A stretch of DNA of 64,000 nt from Wuchereria bancrofti. Its lineage: Eukaryota > Nematoda > Chromadorea > Rhabditida > Onchocercidae. A program made the translations under genes and the position numbers. The notes beneath the pieces were generated by a model, which did no database searches, was not told the DNA's origin, and was given only the letters and a program-made list of their open reading frames with translations. Shown in pieces: positions 1 through 12,800 of the stretch; position 1 is the first letter of the stretch; every line of letters begins with the position of its first letter. Where the stretch lies: NCBI GenBank assembly GCA_005281725.1, contig SSBO01000012.1:11533957-11597956 (forward strand), in the 5' to 3' direction.

Positions 1-337
1 CGCTTGTATCCTGACGTCTGCCGGATAGTATATATATTTCTCGATAAGTTACGTCCAACACTGTTTCTTCCGTGTTATCTTAACAGCAAACGTCACTAAA
101 AGTGAATGATTTTGACGTATGAAACATATTTATGTCATTTTTTATCAATAACGGATAGTAATTTAGGAAAATTTTAAAGGCTTTGTAAAACTGATTGTAA
201 AAACAAAAATTTATTATTAAAACTTTTTGTGTTGGAAAGAAAAAGCAAAAAGATTGTGTGTTGCCTGTTTATCGAGCGAGCAACGAGTGACTCTAGGTGG
301 GTCTTCCCGAGCATAATGAAAAGTACTTGTCGCGCAG
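1..337. other. Window start, intron or upstream flank
   Basis: No exon can be supported here. The ADAMTS reading frame is closed by a TGA at 317-319, and a plausible acceptor (CGCAG) sits at 333-337. The sequence is most simply the intron before the first visible ADAMTS exon. Alternatively it is 5' flank, if the gene has lost its propeptide. Confidence 0.4.
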
Positions 338-3300
338 CAAGCTGACATATCTCTGAGATTGTTTAGTTTTGAATCTTATGAAAGGCAGATTAGAAATAAT
401 TTCGATTGGTTACCGAAATTAGCTCTGAATATGTACAGATATGACATCTATCATACAACGACTTCGGTTGCTGGCGTTGCACCTGTCGCACGAATGTGCG
501 ATCAAATATTTGCATGCAGTTTGGTAGAAGGAATGCATCTTGGCCGATCATTTGTCTTGGCTCATGAAATGGGACATAAGTTTGTTTAAAGTTCTTGAGG
601 AATAAACATTGCTGTTGAGTTTTAGGAAATACATGATATAAGGTACGATATTTTTCGATATTAACACGTTTCGGATTTCAAGTAGAAAGAATCGACAGAA
701 TCTCAAAGCAAAGATTTTGAAGGGAAGAAATGCTCATTTCATTTCAGCATGGGTATGGTCCACGATGGGATTCAGAATCAGTGCAGCCGAAGTTGTTGTC
801 TGATGTCAGCAGTGAATGGTGCTGGCAAAACTACTTGGAGTGAATGTTCAGTGCGTGAATTCAACGCATTCTTATTGCAGTTAGAGTAAGTGTGTTAACT
901 TTTCAGTTATTTCATAAATTTCGTTTTCGGAACTTCAATATTGCATTTGTGTGCCGATGTCATCTAAGTTTGACATCTTTGTTTCCTGCATTCTTGGTAT
1001 ACTGCTAATAAATTGTTTTGGTTGCAGTGAAAGTGGTCGTGGTAACTGCCTGCGTGATGGATCAGAAGGACTCTTGATTTATAATCATATGAAGAATAGT
1101 CGTTTACCTGGACAGCGCTTCACGGCTGATCAACAGTGTTCTTATTTTTGGGGCAGAGGCTTTGAAGTCGAAATACCCTTGGGAAAGACAATAGATGTTC
1201 GATTTTTCTACACTTTTATAGTTAAAATAATTTCTAGCCACCGAAGTAGTGCGACCGCTTTTTGTCTTTTCCCCAAAAGCTACACTGCTGTTTGGACGAA
1301 GACGAATTCCTTTTTCATTCTCACTACAACCGATATAACGCTATCTGAACTGCCAACTCCAAAGTTTAACGCTTTAAATTGATTCCCTGTTATTTCAGGA
1401 CATTTGCCGCATATTATGGTGTGGAAATAATGGTTCGACAATATCAACAGCTCATCCAGCGCTAGAAGGAAGTTGGTGTGGCGGTAACAAGGTGGTAGCT
1501 ATTGCATTAATTTTGTTTAACTGTGACTAATAAAATGATAAGATCGATTTTCAACATTGCCGAATTAAGAAGCGCAAGGAAATTCAGAATTTTCTTTTGT
1601 GGGGATCTCTGATTATTTCCCATTGCTGATGTCTCAATTTTATTGAAATGCAGTAAATGAGCAGAAGGAAATCCTGCCCATCAATATCCATAGATGAGCG
1701 CAAAAGTTAGCATCAGCCATCAATTTTGAACAGTGATATTTATGTATATAGTAGAGATTGTTGACTATTGCAGTTCTGCATTGAAGGACAATGTCAACGG
1801 TGGCCACAACAGACAGCTACAGCTCCAGCCAAGGTGGATGGTGGTTGGACTGAATGGAGTGGTAAGGAAAGACGATGTCCGATCAGTCAGTGCCAAATAA
1901 CGGGCAGTATCCAAATTAAGAGTCAGATGAGAACGTGCACCAAACCTTCGTTAGTTTCCAGAGATAATTTAAACAGCTGCTCACTTGCTTACCTTTAATA
2001 ATCTGAAATTTCTACCCTGCAGCGTTTCCAATATTCATTTGGAACTGATGTTTTATATTTGACTTTTGCAATAAATTCTTCAGATTGTATTCCTTCTTCC
2101 ATTCTGCACAAATATTAGATGCGGATACAAATTCTTCTGCTTTAATATTATTTTTCAGGCCTAATAATGGTGGTAGAAAATGTATAGGCTCTAATGTGCG
2201 TGGCCTAATTTGTGGTGATGTGAACTCAAGTTGCAAAGCTATGACACTGTTAGAATATGGCACAAAGGTATGTACGGCAATAAAAAACGACCACGAAAAG
2301 CCGGATCGGCAACTTACCGGTGCTACATTTCTTCGTTAGTTTTTTTTTTTGGAAATTTAAATCATTATTCATATCAGTTTCAAACTGTTGTAATTTGTTA
2401 TTCTCTGAATATTGCCTGAATTTCTTTTTAAGAAGAGACTGATTTATCCGAATCACTTCTTTTCATTTTTGCACTCTTCTATTACTTCATTATTTCGCAG
2501 ACAGTACACAACCGTGCAAGGTCTGGTGTCACTTGACTGATTCGGAATTGATCCGAAACAAAGGCCAGTACCCGGATGGCTCTCCTTGCGGGGCTGGACA
2601 ATTCTGCGTTGGGGGACAGTGCCTGGTGAGTCTGTGAAATTGTTCTCTTCTGGACTGCACAGCTTCCTTAATGCAAATAAGCATCCTCTCCTTAGTTGCA
2701 GACACTGATGTGTAATAACAAAGCTGTAGTGCAAAGCAGGAAAGACTGTCCTGCAATTCTCAGCAGTGACAGTGAGGAATGGACTGGATGGAGCGAATGG
2801 TCCGAATGCTCAATTTCTTGTGATTCTGGCGGAAAACAACAACGGAAACGAATCTGTCAGTCGGTTAGGACTTTTGTTTTAAGTTCACTGCGCCTTCAAA
2901 TTTCTTCAAAAACAGGAATATAAGGACCAGGTTGAAGAGAGCAACCTAACCTGATCAGGATTCGTTTATCTAAGAGAACTTGACTTCTTGTTTTGTGAAT
3001 AGTGTAAATATTGCAAGCAGTAATAAAATTGCAGCAGGAATGTATAGGTGAATCAGTGGATTCCCGATCATGTTTTCCCAAAATATCGTCCTGTCGGGAG
3101 TCCGAGAAGCGGAATGGATGCAATGTGAGTTGTGGCGACGGGATACAAGACAGAACGCAAATTTGCATGAAAGGACAAAACTGTCCCAGTGCTGTTAAAG
3201 CAGAACGCCGGTGCAGCAAGGTGACATTCCCTGTCAGCTTGTCGCCTGCTGTCTACTTCAGCTCAAGCACAACAGTTTCAGGTTAGCTGTGCTGCTTGGC

Positions 3301-6300
3301 ACGAGTGGGAGTTATGGTCGTCATGTAGTACGACCTGCGGTAGCGGACAAAGGAGCAGGAAGCGCCAGTGTAGTCAGGTGAATGGATGTGAAGGCGAAGG
3401 CACCCAAATTGAGCCATGTGAAACTAAGGTTGGAATGTTTGTTGTGATACATTATGACGATTCTTCTTTGCACTCTTCACGCGTCCTCTGACTGCAGTTG
3501 GAGTTAACTGAACACATTCCCACTTTATACGCACTGTAAAGGAGCATGTGACGTGGATGCGAGACATGTCTTTCTTTACAGTTCCCTTCTATCTACACGT
3601 ACTTCCCTTCGTTCAGTCCTTAACTCTTCAATTCAGTAACGAACGTGTTTTAGAAATGTCCGCTGGAAATATGGGGTGACTGGTTGCCTTGTTCGGCATC
3701 ATGTGGACTGGGTTTCCAGTTACGCGAGCGTTTGTGTGATGGATCGCTCTGTGCTAGTGGGCAAAAGCAGGCTAGGACTTGTAATGAGAAAGTTGGTTTA
3801 CTTAATTGGTCGCACAGCGAATTTTTGACGCTATGACTAATTAATTGAATCTTAGAAATGAAAGTCAATTCACCATACCAAAGCCTCGCCATTTCGTTTA
3901 ATTAGCTCAGCAAATTTCAATACTTTGCAAAGTTGTAGGATTGTAGTAATGGTGGAACACTGTTGCAACTGTGGAGCGATTGGTCTGATTGGCTGCCATG
4001 TTCTGCTTCCTGTGGTGAAGGTATACAAATCAGAGTCCGGAAATGTATTGCGGGTTCGTTGTTTTGAATCGAACACGTATGTGATGAATAGTGATGAAGC
4101 ATGCAAATCAAGAGAGCCATAGCTAGATTCTCTGTTTGATATCACTTTAATAGTTTGGTGGATTGCCGTATCGCGATACAATTGACACGATACAATGAAG
4201 AGAATCTTTTGTTGAACTGAATATACTGGAATTCATCTTTGCTTATTGCATGGGTTAACCTACCGTTGAGTACAGGTAAAGCGACATCCTTTGCAGGAAA
4301 TTGTCCAAAATTGGATTCAGCAATTGATCAGCGACGCTGTGTTTTACGTCCGTGTCCGGAATGGACTTCATGGAGTGACTGGAGTGATTGTTTGACGTGT
4401 GAGCGTAAAGAAGTACGACATCGTGAACGACATTGCCGAATAGGTCTCATACGAGCTGGTGCTGAGGAACATGAATGTCCTGGTACAGTCTAATTTGATG
4501 ATGAGGACATCTTAAGTGATTGTTTGCTACAATCACTTAAGTCACTTGTATTGTGTCACCACATGACGACATTCGTAGCTTTAGGTGGAGCGAAGGAAAT
4601 AGAAACTTGTGATATTTCGTGTGAAATATCGGCTCTTACGAGTGACAAAAAATCGCGTCGTAAAGTTAATACATCAGATCATATCGTTGAAGTAATTAAT
4701 TCGGAATTAAAAGCGTTGGCCATATGGGAGCAGTGGCAAGAGTGGCAACCATGTTCGCGTACCTGTGGTGCAGGTACTCGCATAAGGTTATAGAATTGTG
4801 AATTTAAATGGACTGTGATGTTCCTGAACAATTTGTATTCCTAATAGATTTAATTCTTCCCTTCCTTCACTGTTTCCCTATTGTTTTCTTTAGCTCTTTT
4901 CATATATTACCTAAATCTTTTCTTTCAGGAAAGGTACTTGTCAAAGTGGTATTAACTGCACGAAAGGAGAACCAATTTTAGATATTCAGCTATGCAACGG
5001 CAATTCTTGTGGTACTTCTGGTGAATTATCCTAGTTATTTGATAAGCTACTTTTTCTAAAAGAGATTGGGGTAATGGCAGAAGATTCAGTTTTTTTAAAC
5101 TGAAGTAATTCTATTGAGAAGTAATCACTTTAAGTAAAATTGTAATTAAATTCGTTTATTGTTTTAATAAAGAGTAATAAAAAGTTCAAAATGTCGTGAG
5201 CACACGACAAGAAAAGGTATGTTTAAGCCTATGTTATAGGTTCCAAAATAATGCCTAGAAACTTCTTCACAATTTCACTTTGGTAATTATATTGCTCTTT
5301 CCAGTGAAGTTTTTCTTATTTTGATAATCAGTTTTACTTTAAAAGTTCAACTGTTCCAAAAATTTTCCAAATTTCTAAAGTATGGAAACATTCAGAAGGT
5401 TTCTTTAAAATAAATATAGCTTCGAATTAATTCAGTCATCTGATTGCTGATAGTACGGGAATGCAAGGTTTCTAAAGATATTGAATATGTAGAAAGTTTT
5501 GAAGAGCAAAGATGTAGTTTGAGATTTGCTATCAAGGAAGACAGTCTTAGACGCTTTCCGCCATTCTTCGGGAGCGTCCTTTGAAGCAATGATCTCTCAT
5601 AACAAAATGAATTGATGGAAGTGGAAAGAACAAGTAGAAGCACTGATAATGCAGTGCAGAAGGGCGATCCACTGATGTTGAAATTGGCGAGAATTACTAC
5701 TTTGTCTTCATATCACGTAATTCTCTAAATTTGAGTTTGTCTGAAAACTGATGACATTTGGTTAGACTTTGGTTTCATCAGTTCCACATGCATTTTGTTC
5801 ATTGACACAGGGAAGGCAGCAGCAGCAAGTGCAGCTCGTGGTCTACTGCTTGTGATGAGAGTATGCAAGCCAGATTCAGGAAGCGCAAGGCATCTTCCTT
5901 TTTCCTGTGCTGGATGGATGCTTTATCCAGTTATAAGCTCTTCATTTTCTGATGCAATTGATGAGAAATGCTCGTTAGAAAAAGATTTGATTATAAATAG
6001 TGTGATGATCGGTGACAGTGCACAATATCAGAAGACCAGCAACAATTCCTTGACTCATCGTAACGGACGGCATTGGCTCTTTAATAAACAATTTCTCAAT
6101 TATACACTTTCATCAAATTCTTTTTTCAACGTTTATCACATGGCAAACATTGTTACTTTTGCTCTTAAGAATTACGAAAAACCGAATTGCTTTGACAATT
6201 GCAGCACCTGAATGGAGCGAATGGAGCGAATGGTCACGTTGTAGCTGTTTCTCAATGAATCAGTTTAGACGACGATTTTGCCGAATTGTGGAGCCATCTT

Positions 6301-8635
6301 TGCAAGGTTTTTGCGTGGGTACTATTTTGGAGAAGAGGATGTGTACTCCGTTTATATGTTGTACGTGTTCCATTGAATTAAAACATGGCATCAAAAGGTA
6401 GAGAGTAATTGACATCAGAGCACCTCTATCTCTACCTTAGCTTTAGTGTCCGAAAGTGGCGATTGGTCCAACTGGAGTGATTGGAGCTCTTGTTCAAGCA
6501 GTTGTGGCATTGCTGGTCATCAGATCCGTAGCAGAATGTGTTCTAATCCAGTACCTTCCAACAGGTTCTGTATTTCGATTACTTCTTCCAGACAGTTTCA
6601 TGCAATCATTTCTACAATCAAAATTCGTAACTACCACTTCACCTCTGTGTTAGTCCAAAGTGTGTGAGCTAAGTTCAGAGGTTCATACTGTATTGGTTCG
6701 TCGTTCGGTCAGCGGTCTTGTATACCAAAAAGAGCCTGCATTGGGACACCAGTTAACGGAAAATGGACACCATGGTCTGAATGGTCACAATGCTCTGATC
6801 CTTGCGTCAATGGTCATCGATCCCGAACAAGGTAATATGGAGTTTAAGTAGCTTGTTGCTAAAGTGACCGTTCGATGATCAGTGATGCAAGTGTTCTTAA
6901 CTTCATTTGAAGCGTGAAGATATTACGAGGAAAGCCGTTACCATTTACTTTTTCAGATTTTGTTCAAATCCTCGTCCATCAGAAGGTGGTTTTCAGTGCA
7001 CTGGCTCAGATTTTGAGATAACGTCATGCGATGATATTTCCCGTTGCTTTCATTGTAGGTTTGTCGTCAGGTGTCGAGGCAGATAGTATGAAAAGCTTTC
7101 TAAAAGACTAATATCACTTCTGTCATTCTCAGCTCGCTCCTTCAGAAGATGTATCCTGAAAAGAACAATTTAAAGCAAAGTTGAATGTATGCTGCATGCA
7201 AATGATTTGAAGGCGGTTACGCTGCCTGCAAGCCTAATGCAAATGTCTGAAGATGTGCACAAAGAAATAAATTAAAACGCTTGCTTAAAACATTTCACAT
7301 AGAGAAGGCATTTTCATGGTTGCTTAAAACCAGCTAAACACCATTTAAGGTCTCTAACTCACTCTAAGATCGTAAATAAATCAGGAACCACCTTATTTTG
7401 CATGCCTTATTAATGCACTTCAAAATTTTGCAGCTCAAGATGGAGCGCGGATTAAATAGAATCTATAGTAAAGTGCTACTTCTACATTGGGCTTCGCCTA
7501 CCGATCACTTCAACGGCATTGCGGAATGCCAGACGATGGCAGCATTTGCCTATTTAAGCAGCATGTGCAAGACACTGCATTCTCCACTCTTCAAAGATCA
7601 GCGCTCGTTTAGTCGCATGTCACAGACTCATACATTCGATATCTACGATTGCTTTCTGTGGTTATCAGTAAAAGATTCTGTTATTAAAAGTGGACGAAGA
7701 ATGTTGCATCATTCCAGTCTGTCCAATAAAGTGCCGTTTTCCTTCTGAATCCGGAAATAGCAGCATTGCTTTGAATAGACATGTTTAACTATAGTTTGAT
7801 GGCTAACACTGAAAAACTGTATTCTTCGTGTACTTGAAGATTCTAATTTAAATAATGTTGAGCTCCAAAAAATGTCAATAATCTGTAATATCATTAATTA
7901 GACGGTCAAATATAGGTTTTGTGGAAGGAACGAAAATTTTTGGAGTGCTAAAATTAGAGCAATTACTTCAACAGACATGCTAATAGTTAGTTGATCACTT
8001 TCAAATTAAGGGCATTGCAAACTGGAATGTGATCAAAATGGCCATCTGTATGGTCATTCCAAATGATTGGTCGAAAAGTGCTGCCCTGAAAGCGAGGTTT
8101 CCTTAGCATTTGAAAAACTTTCTGTCTTTTTTGAATTAAATAAAGAAAGGTTTTCCACTGTTGGAGATGTTTGCGAGAAAAGGACATCAAAAGAGCTCTG
8201 AGTGCTTCCTTTATTGAGCAGTGCAGGGGATGAAGTCTCTTTTCGCCCGTTTCTGCTGACCTCAAGAAATCAGTGCCTCTTTGTATTTCAGTTGTGTATT
8301 TCAGAAGACTTCAGTTGTCCACTCCAGGTCCAGGAACTACAAGAACAAAACACAGAGACAATACAGCACTTCATTTCAATACACTTAGTGAACAAACTAT
8401 GAAAGCATGCTATAAGTGCTTGCCTTTATTCATTATGCATGTTGCATGTATTTTATCTAAATTGTCCGTTAGCTCTTTCCGCTGTCTGTTTTTGATGGCG
8501 GATAATCTTTACAAATCACTTTATTATTTTCGGATGTTAAGGAACGGAATGTGTGGATCGCCGAAGCCAACCAATGATGGTTGTCCATGTTTCGGACATT
8601 CCTTTGAAACAAAAGTATGCGAACAAGAAGTATGA
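338..8635 (+). CDS. ADAMTS metalloprotease with a long TSP1 array, 5' partial
   Basis: Secreted zinc metalloprotease of extracellular matrix, most like nematode ADT-1/GON-1 types. Exons I can phase: 338-579, 748-885, 1028-1196, 1399-1491, 1774-1949, 2159-2334, 2501-2625, 2702-2863, 3035-3220, 3282-3428, 3654-3791, 3939-4053, 4297-4482, 4585-4786, 4929-5011, 6205-6360, 6447-6564, 6679-6831, 6957-7058. Joining exons 1 and 2 gives the complete zinc site HEMGHNMGMVHD, followed by the CCLMS Met-turn. Next come a disintegrin-like region (1028-1491, then FCIEGQC), a central TSP1 repeat, a cysteine-rich segment (CKVWC to CVGGQC) and about ten more TSP1 repeats with WSEWS-type cores. No spacer domain or propeptide is visible; upstream exons must lie outside the window or be absent. 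A last half-repeat ([11 protein letters not shown]) at 8542-8632 reaches TGA at 8635, but how it joins is unresolved. Family certain, ends uncertain. Confidence 0.88.
4511..4541. repeat. Perfect 12-bp hairpin in an ADAMTS intron
   Basis: CTTAAGTGATTG (4511-4522) is followed by a 7-base spacer and its exact reverse complement (4530-4541). It lies inside the intron between two TSP1 exons. No function is implied. Confidence 0.8.
5811..5935 (+). other. Possible off-frame TSP1 exon relic
   Basis: This stretch lies inside the long ADAMTS intron 5012-6204 and begins after an ACACAG acceptor-like site. In one frame it reads [11 protein letters not shown] followed by QARFRKRK, which resembles a TSP1 core. 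In the frame that the flanking exon phases would need (phase 1), it reads an alanine-rich string instead. The flanking exons join in frame without it. It could be an alternative exon, a decayed repeat, or chance. Confidence 0.3.
7059..8541 (+). other. Long intron or lost exons near the ADAMTS 3' end
   Basis: After the exon ending at 7058 (phase 2) no intact TSP1 exon follows. At 8305, after TTTCAG, a phase-compatible frame reads [15 protein letters not shown]. This looks like a TSP1 core that has lost its first cysteine and its tryptophans. Its 3' end does not join in frame to the half-repeat at 8542. The rest shows no coding pattern. Confidence 0.4.
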
Positions 8636-9839
8636 AAAAAGCATTGCTCAAATTTGATTCGAAATGTTCACGTGGTCGAAATGATGAGTGATTGTTGATT
8701 GGCTGTTGAATAAAACAGATACAATTGTTTACAATGTTTCGAATTTCATGATTTGTTGCCGCATTGAAATCAAATATTGGACATGTTGAGCGAGCTTGGT
8801 TTTTTCCTCTAGTTTCATTGCATGTGTGATGTGAAGTTGGCATTTTATGAAGTCCTTGCTTGTGTTATGCAATCAGACCACTTTACAATTTCTGCCGCAG
8901 CTTTATAAATCTTACTTTTTCCTTTTGTTCGGCCTCGCTATGTTAGCAGTTTAATCTAATATCCATTTTTACCTAGATTTATGCGTGAATTAATGAGAAA
9001 TGATTTATACTTTTAAGATTTTTGCTGCATGAATATTCTTACTTACTGTATTGCAGACCGTCAAATACGTCGGGGTATCACTGTTGACAAATGCACAATC
9101 TGTTGTCATCTGTCTTCTTCACTCGCTAATTTCAAGTCAGACTAATAATCTAGTCTTTTTTTATTCAACATAAGTTGCAGCAGAATTACAGTTAACTGGT
9201 GTAAAATTTAATTGCCTTAAGTGGATTTAATTAGAGAAATATAGTACCTCTTGAAGAGCTAGACTAGCATTTTTTACTTCTTGTTTGGCTAAAACCTTAC
9301 CTTCTCGCTTCTAGTCTGTCGTCGAAAATTATAAACAACCGTTAAAAAGTCAATTGAAAATTAAAACTGCCGTGGTTTGGGAAATTTAAGGGAGAGAGAG
9401 AGACAACTGGAAAACATAATGCCTGAAAAGTATACAAAACCGAATGAAACTGCTTTTGAGTCATTTTGAGCTTTCATGAAGTCATTCACTCAATCCCTCT
9501 CGGAAGCTATCGCATAATAGTGGTTTAAGTTCATAAAGTTAGAAAATTATTCACTGAGTTGTGAAATGTCACAGTTTTGTGTTAGTAATAACTGACTGAT
9601 TGATTGATAGATTGAAGGGAAAGAAAACAGCTGGCCGGAAGACCCCTACATTTCACCTCCTTGGATATTCCGCTGAAGAGTATTGCGGTACGTAAAAGAA
9701 TTTTTTTAAAAGAATCTTTCCCAGTGTCTTTCAGATTTTTCCTCACTGAGAAATGAAAGAACAGTCCCATTCAACTCATTTACTTCATTAGCAGTATCAA
9801 TCATCGGCACATATAATAATAACTATGCAACGGTAATAA
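8636..9839. other. Convergent intergenic region
   Basis: This is the space between the 3' ends of the ADAMTS gene (plus) and the myosin gene (minus). I see no coding pattern, only AT-rich sequence and a short GA run near 9392-9402. It presumably holds both 3' UTRs. Confidence 0.6.
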
Positions 9840-12800
9840 TCACACATCCGGAACTTCGCTTTGACTCATTCCGGCAAAAGACCGATTGGTATTGAGGAAC
9901 AACCTGATATAAGACGTCAGCAAGTCATCCATTTTGTAGCCCTGAAAGCATATTGCCATGCCTTAACAGTTTCACAATTTAAAAAAAAATTTCGCCGCCG
10001 CTCCAGTTTCAGTCGACGCTTAAAGTTAATCTGACATGCGACACTGGAATTTGCTGTAAAGTCGTCGTCGTTTGGATGGATCAGGAAGACTCACCAACGA
10101 TGTTTCCAGGAGCAATCGAGTACCTCGACTACCCTTCATTAAGCTTCCGATAGTCATATGGAAATATGTATTGCCACTGCTCCAGTTGCTCAGTATTGTG
10201 AATGGGTAGTGGACGATACGTTGTTTGGTTAATGGGTTGTATAAATGAACACCTGTCTTATTGATTGCTACCAGCAATTTGTCCGGAATTGCTGAATCCG
10301 ATGATTGCTTTACCTAAACGATTCTCACACTCACTTCAAAATGCTGACTTCTATTTAAAAACTAAATCCAGATCTCATCCTATTACATTATATCGATAAA
10401 AGTGCAAATTGCCGCTTCAATAGCTGAGGTGAAACATCTAATCAATCTCGGCTACTTTTTTCTGAATCTTAAGAAACTACTATTTCCGTGTGTGGATCAT
10501 AATTCAAGCAGACACCTCGAAAAACGTAGAACTGAAGGTAGGCCATTCAGCGATCGTCTTCAGGAAATGTATTTTGGCTTCACTTGACGGCATGTTCTCA
10601 TAACGTTCAACGTACGCATTGGTTATGAACTTGAAAAAGAACTGAGCCTATTAATTAGACTAAAAAGAATAATAAAAGCAGCAGCAACAACGACCGTAAA
10701 TGATCAAAACGATGAAAATAATTCACAAAGTCTCTTATATTAGAGACTAATGGCAAATGCAAAATGCAGAGTATACGTGAAGAGAGTCTAATCAGCAATC
10801 TTTCGAACTGAAAATTGCTTTAATACAAAAAGGCGGCTGTACCTTTTTCCAGTCAGTACCACTGTATGTCTTAATCATGTCACGCGGGACAATATCAGAG
10901 ATGATTTGCGCCAACTGCGGCAACGGTGCTGCCTTATCGTCACGAGTTCGGGCACGAAGTACTATAGCTGCTAATTCCACTGCTTGCTGTCGGGTGATTG
11001 AATGATAACCGCGTAAATACTTTGGTAATTCCTGAACATAATTAATTACTCACTCGTAAGTGTTAAACAGGGATACAGAAAAGCGTCGATTTAAGACCAA
11101 TTTTGGATGAAAATAAATGAAATCTCAGATTAGGATTATTCCGTTAATTTATTTCCTCTGCTCCCGTTTTCTTCAGATTTCGAATGTCCTATAGGTGAAC
11201 TATTTAGAACAATTATTTGTCTTGAAAACAATAATCTAAAATAGTATCAGAGTAATGGCAAGTGAGATACGAGAAATTTGTGGTATACATCATCCAAGAA
11301 GATATAGGAACCTGTGGATAGTGGAAAATCAGGTCAGCAATACGATCTTCTCCGGGTACTGTGTTAATCCATAGCTTTTTCATGAAGAAAAGTTGGTACG
11401 AGAACTGAAATACTGTTCCGTTTTTGGGATGCAACCACTCGAACAGCTGGCGCAGGAAGTCGAAGAAAAATTCATCATCCGGTACTGAGATCACTGAAGA
11501 ATGCATAATTAATCAAAGTTCTCTTTGCAAATTATACCAATCATTTTATCACCTTTGCTATTAGCTTTCACAAACAGAGCAAATCCATCCACGGAATTGA
11601 GTCTCAGACGTGTTGCAATTCGGTGACAGAAATCCCGAGCTTTCGTTGTCGAATCCACTTCTATAATCTCGTCGGAATTGTCAGGAAAGAAAGCTTTGTG
11701 GAATATTTGCAGGGTTCGCTGTCGTACTGCTTCCACTTCCACATCATGAGGCGGAAATTTCCGACGTCCAGTCCTGAATTCTTGGAAATGAGTGAAAGAA
11801 AATTGAAAAAAGAAGAGAAACTACTTCATCGTCCTTTCTTATCTTAAAATAGATATTGGTTGAAGTTGCCGAATCCTACCGCTGGATTCGTCGAAGTCTA
11901 ATGAGGCAGTGCAATGCCAAAGGATGCTGCCTAGTGCGGAAAAATAATTCCACTTCATTGAGGAGTGACTGACTAGGAGGAAATATTCCAGTGCACAACC
12001 ACATTAGCTCCCATCCGTGTTCTATGCTCACCAGATTGTAATTCCACGTTAACTGTTTCATCAACTGACAATACAACTCGTCCCGAATGATTTCCTGAAA
12101 AGTTATAAGCAAGCACTGAACTGCTGAATGTTGGAAAGCTTCAAAAAATCCTTTAGTTTCAAAAGAAGGGTAGGATAAACGAACGTATTTGAATGCTCCT
12201 TTGAAAACTTCATCGGTAAGTTCAGTGATGGTTGAAATGCGCTGGCACGGGTAATCTCCCATATATTTTAAGACTGCTAAATAACCTTTAACTGCTGCTT
12301 GCGATGGCTCTCTTTTCCCTTGTAGCTTCTGTAAAATGTCTAACATTGCGATCTGCTAGGAAGAGTTGACACAGATCAATGACATTCCTATCTTATAAAG
12401 TGATCCGGCCCACATCATGGACAGCCAAGAAGTGTTACTGTCCTAGAAGAGAGGTGCTGGAGTTTAGCGAGAATTACAAGTCAAAAAGGTAAACAGTCAT
12501 CACAAAAGGTATGAAAGCATCCAGACCTTTAGTAAAGGCATCTTTATTGGCTCTCGACTGTAAGACCATAGACTATATGGCACATAGTGCTCATAGAAAC
12601 TTTCACTTAAGCCTTGTGGTGCTCGGGGCGATGCTCTGCAAGACTTCATTTTATTTCATCCTTTTCTGCACACTTATTTCACATTATTTCACTGTGAAGT
12701 GACAAAGATCACTTTTTGTGGGTTACCTTCCAGATACGCTACATTAGATATATTTGACGTTTCCTGTGATATTTAGCTATCCATAGCAGCAAATTTAATG

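Noticed and set aside
8202..8635. Plus frames at 8202-8402 and 8273-8635 as whole exons
   Set aside because: Only small parts (8305-8360 and 8542-8632) show TSP1 character. The rest is intron-like.
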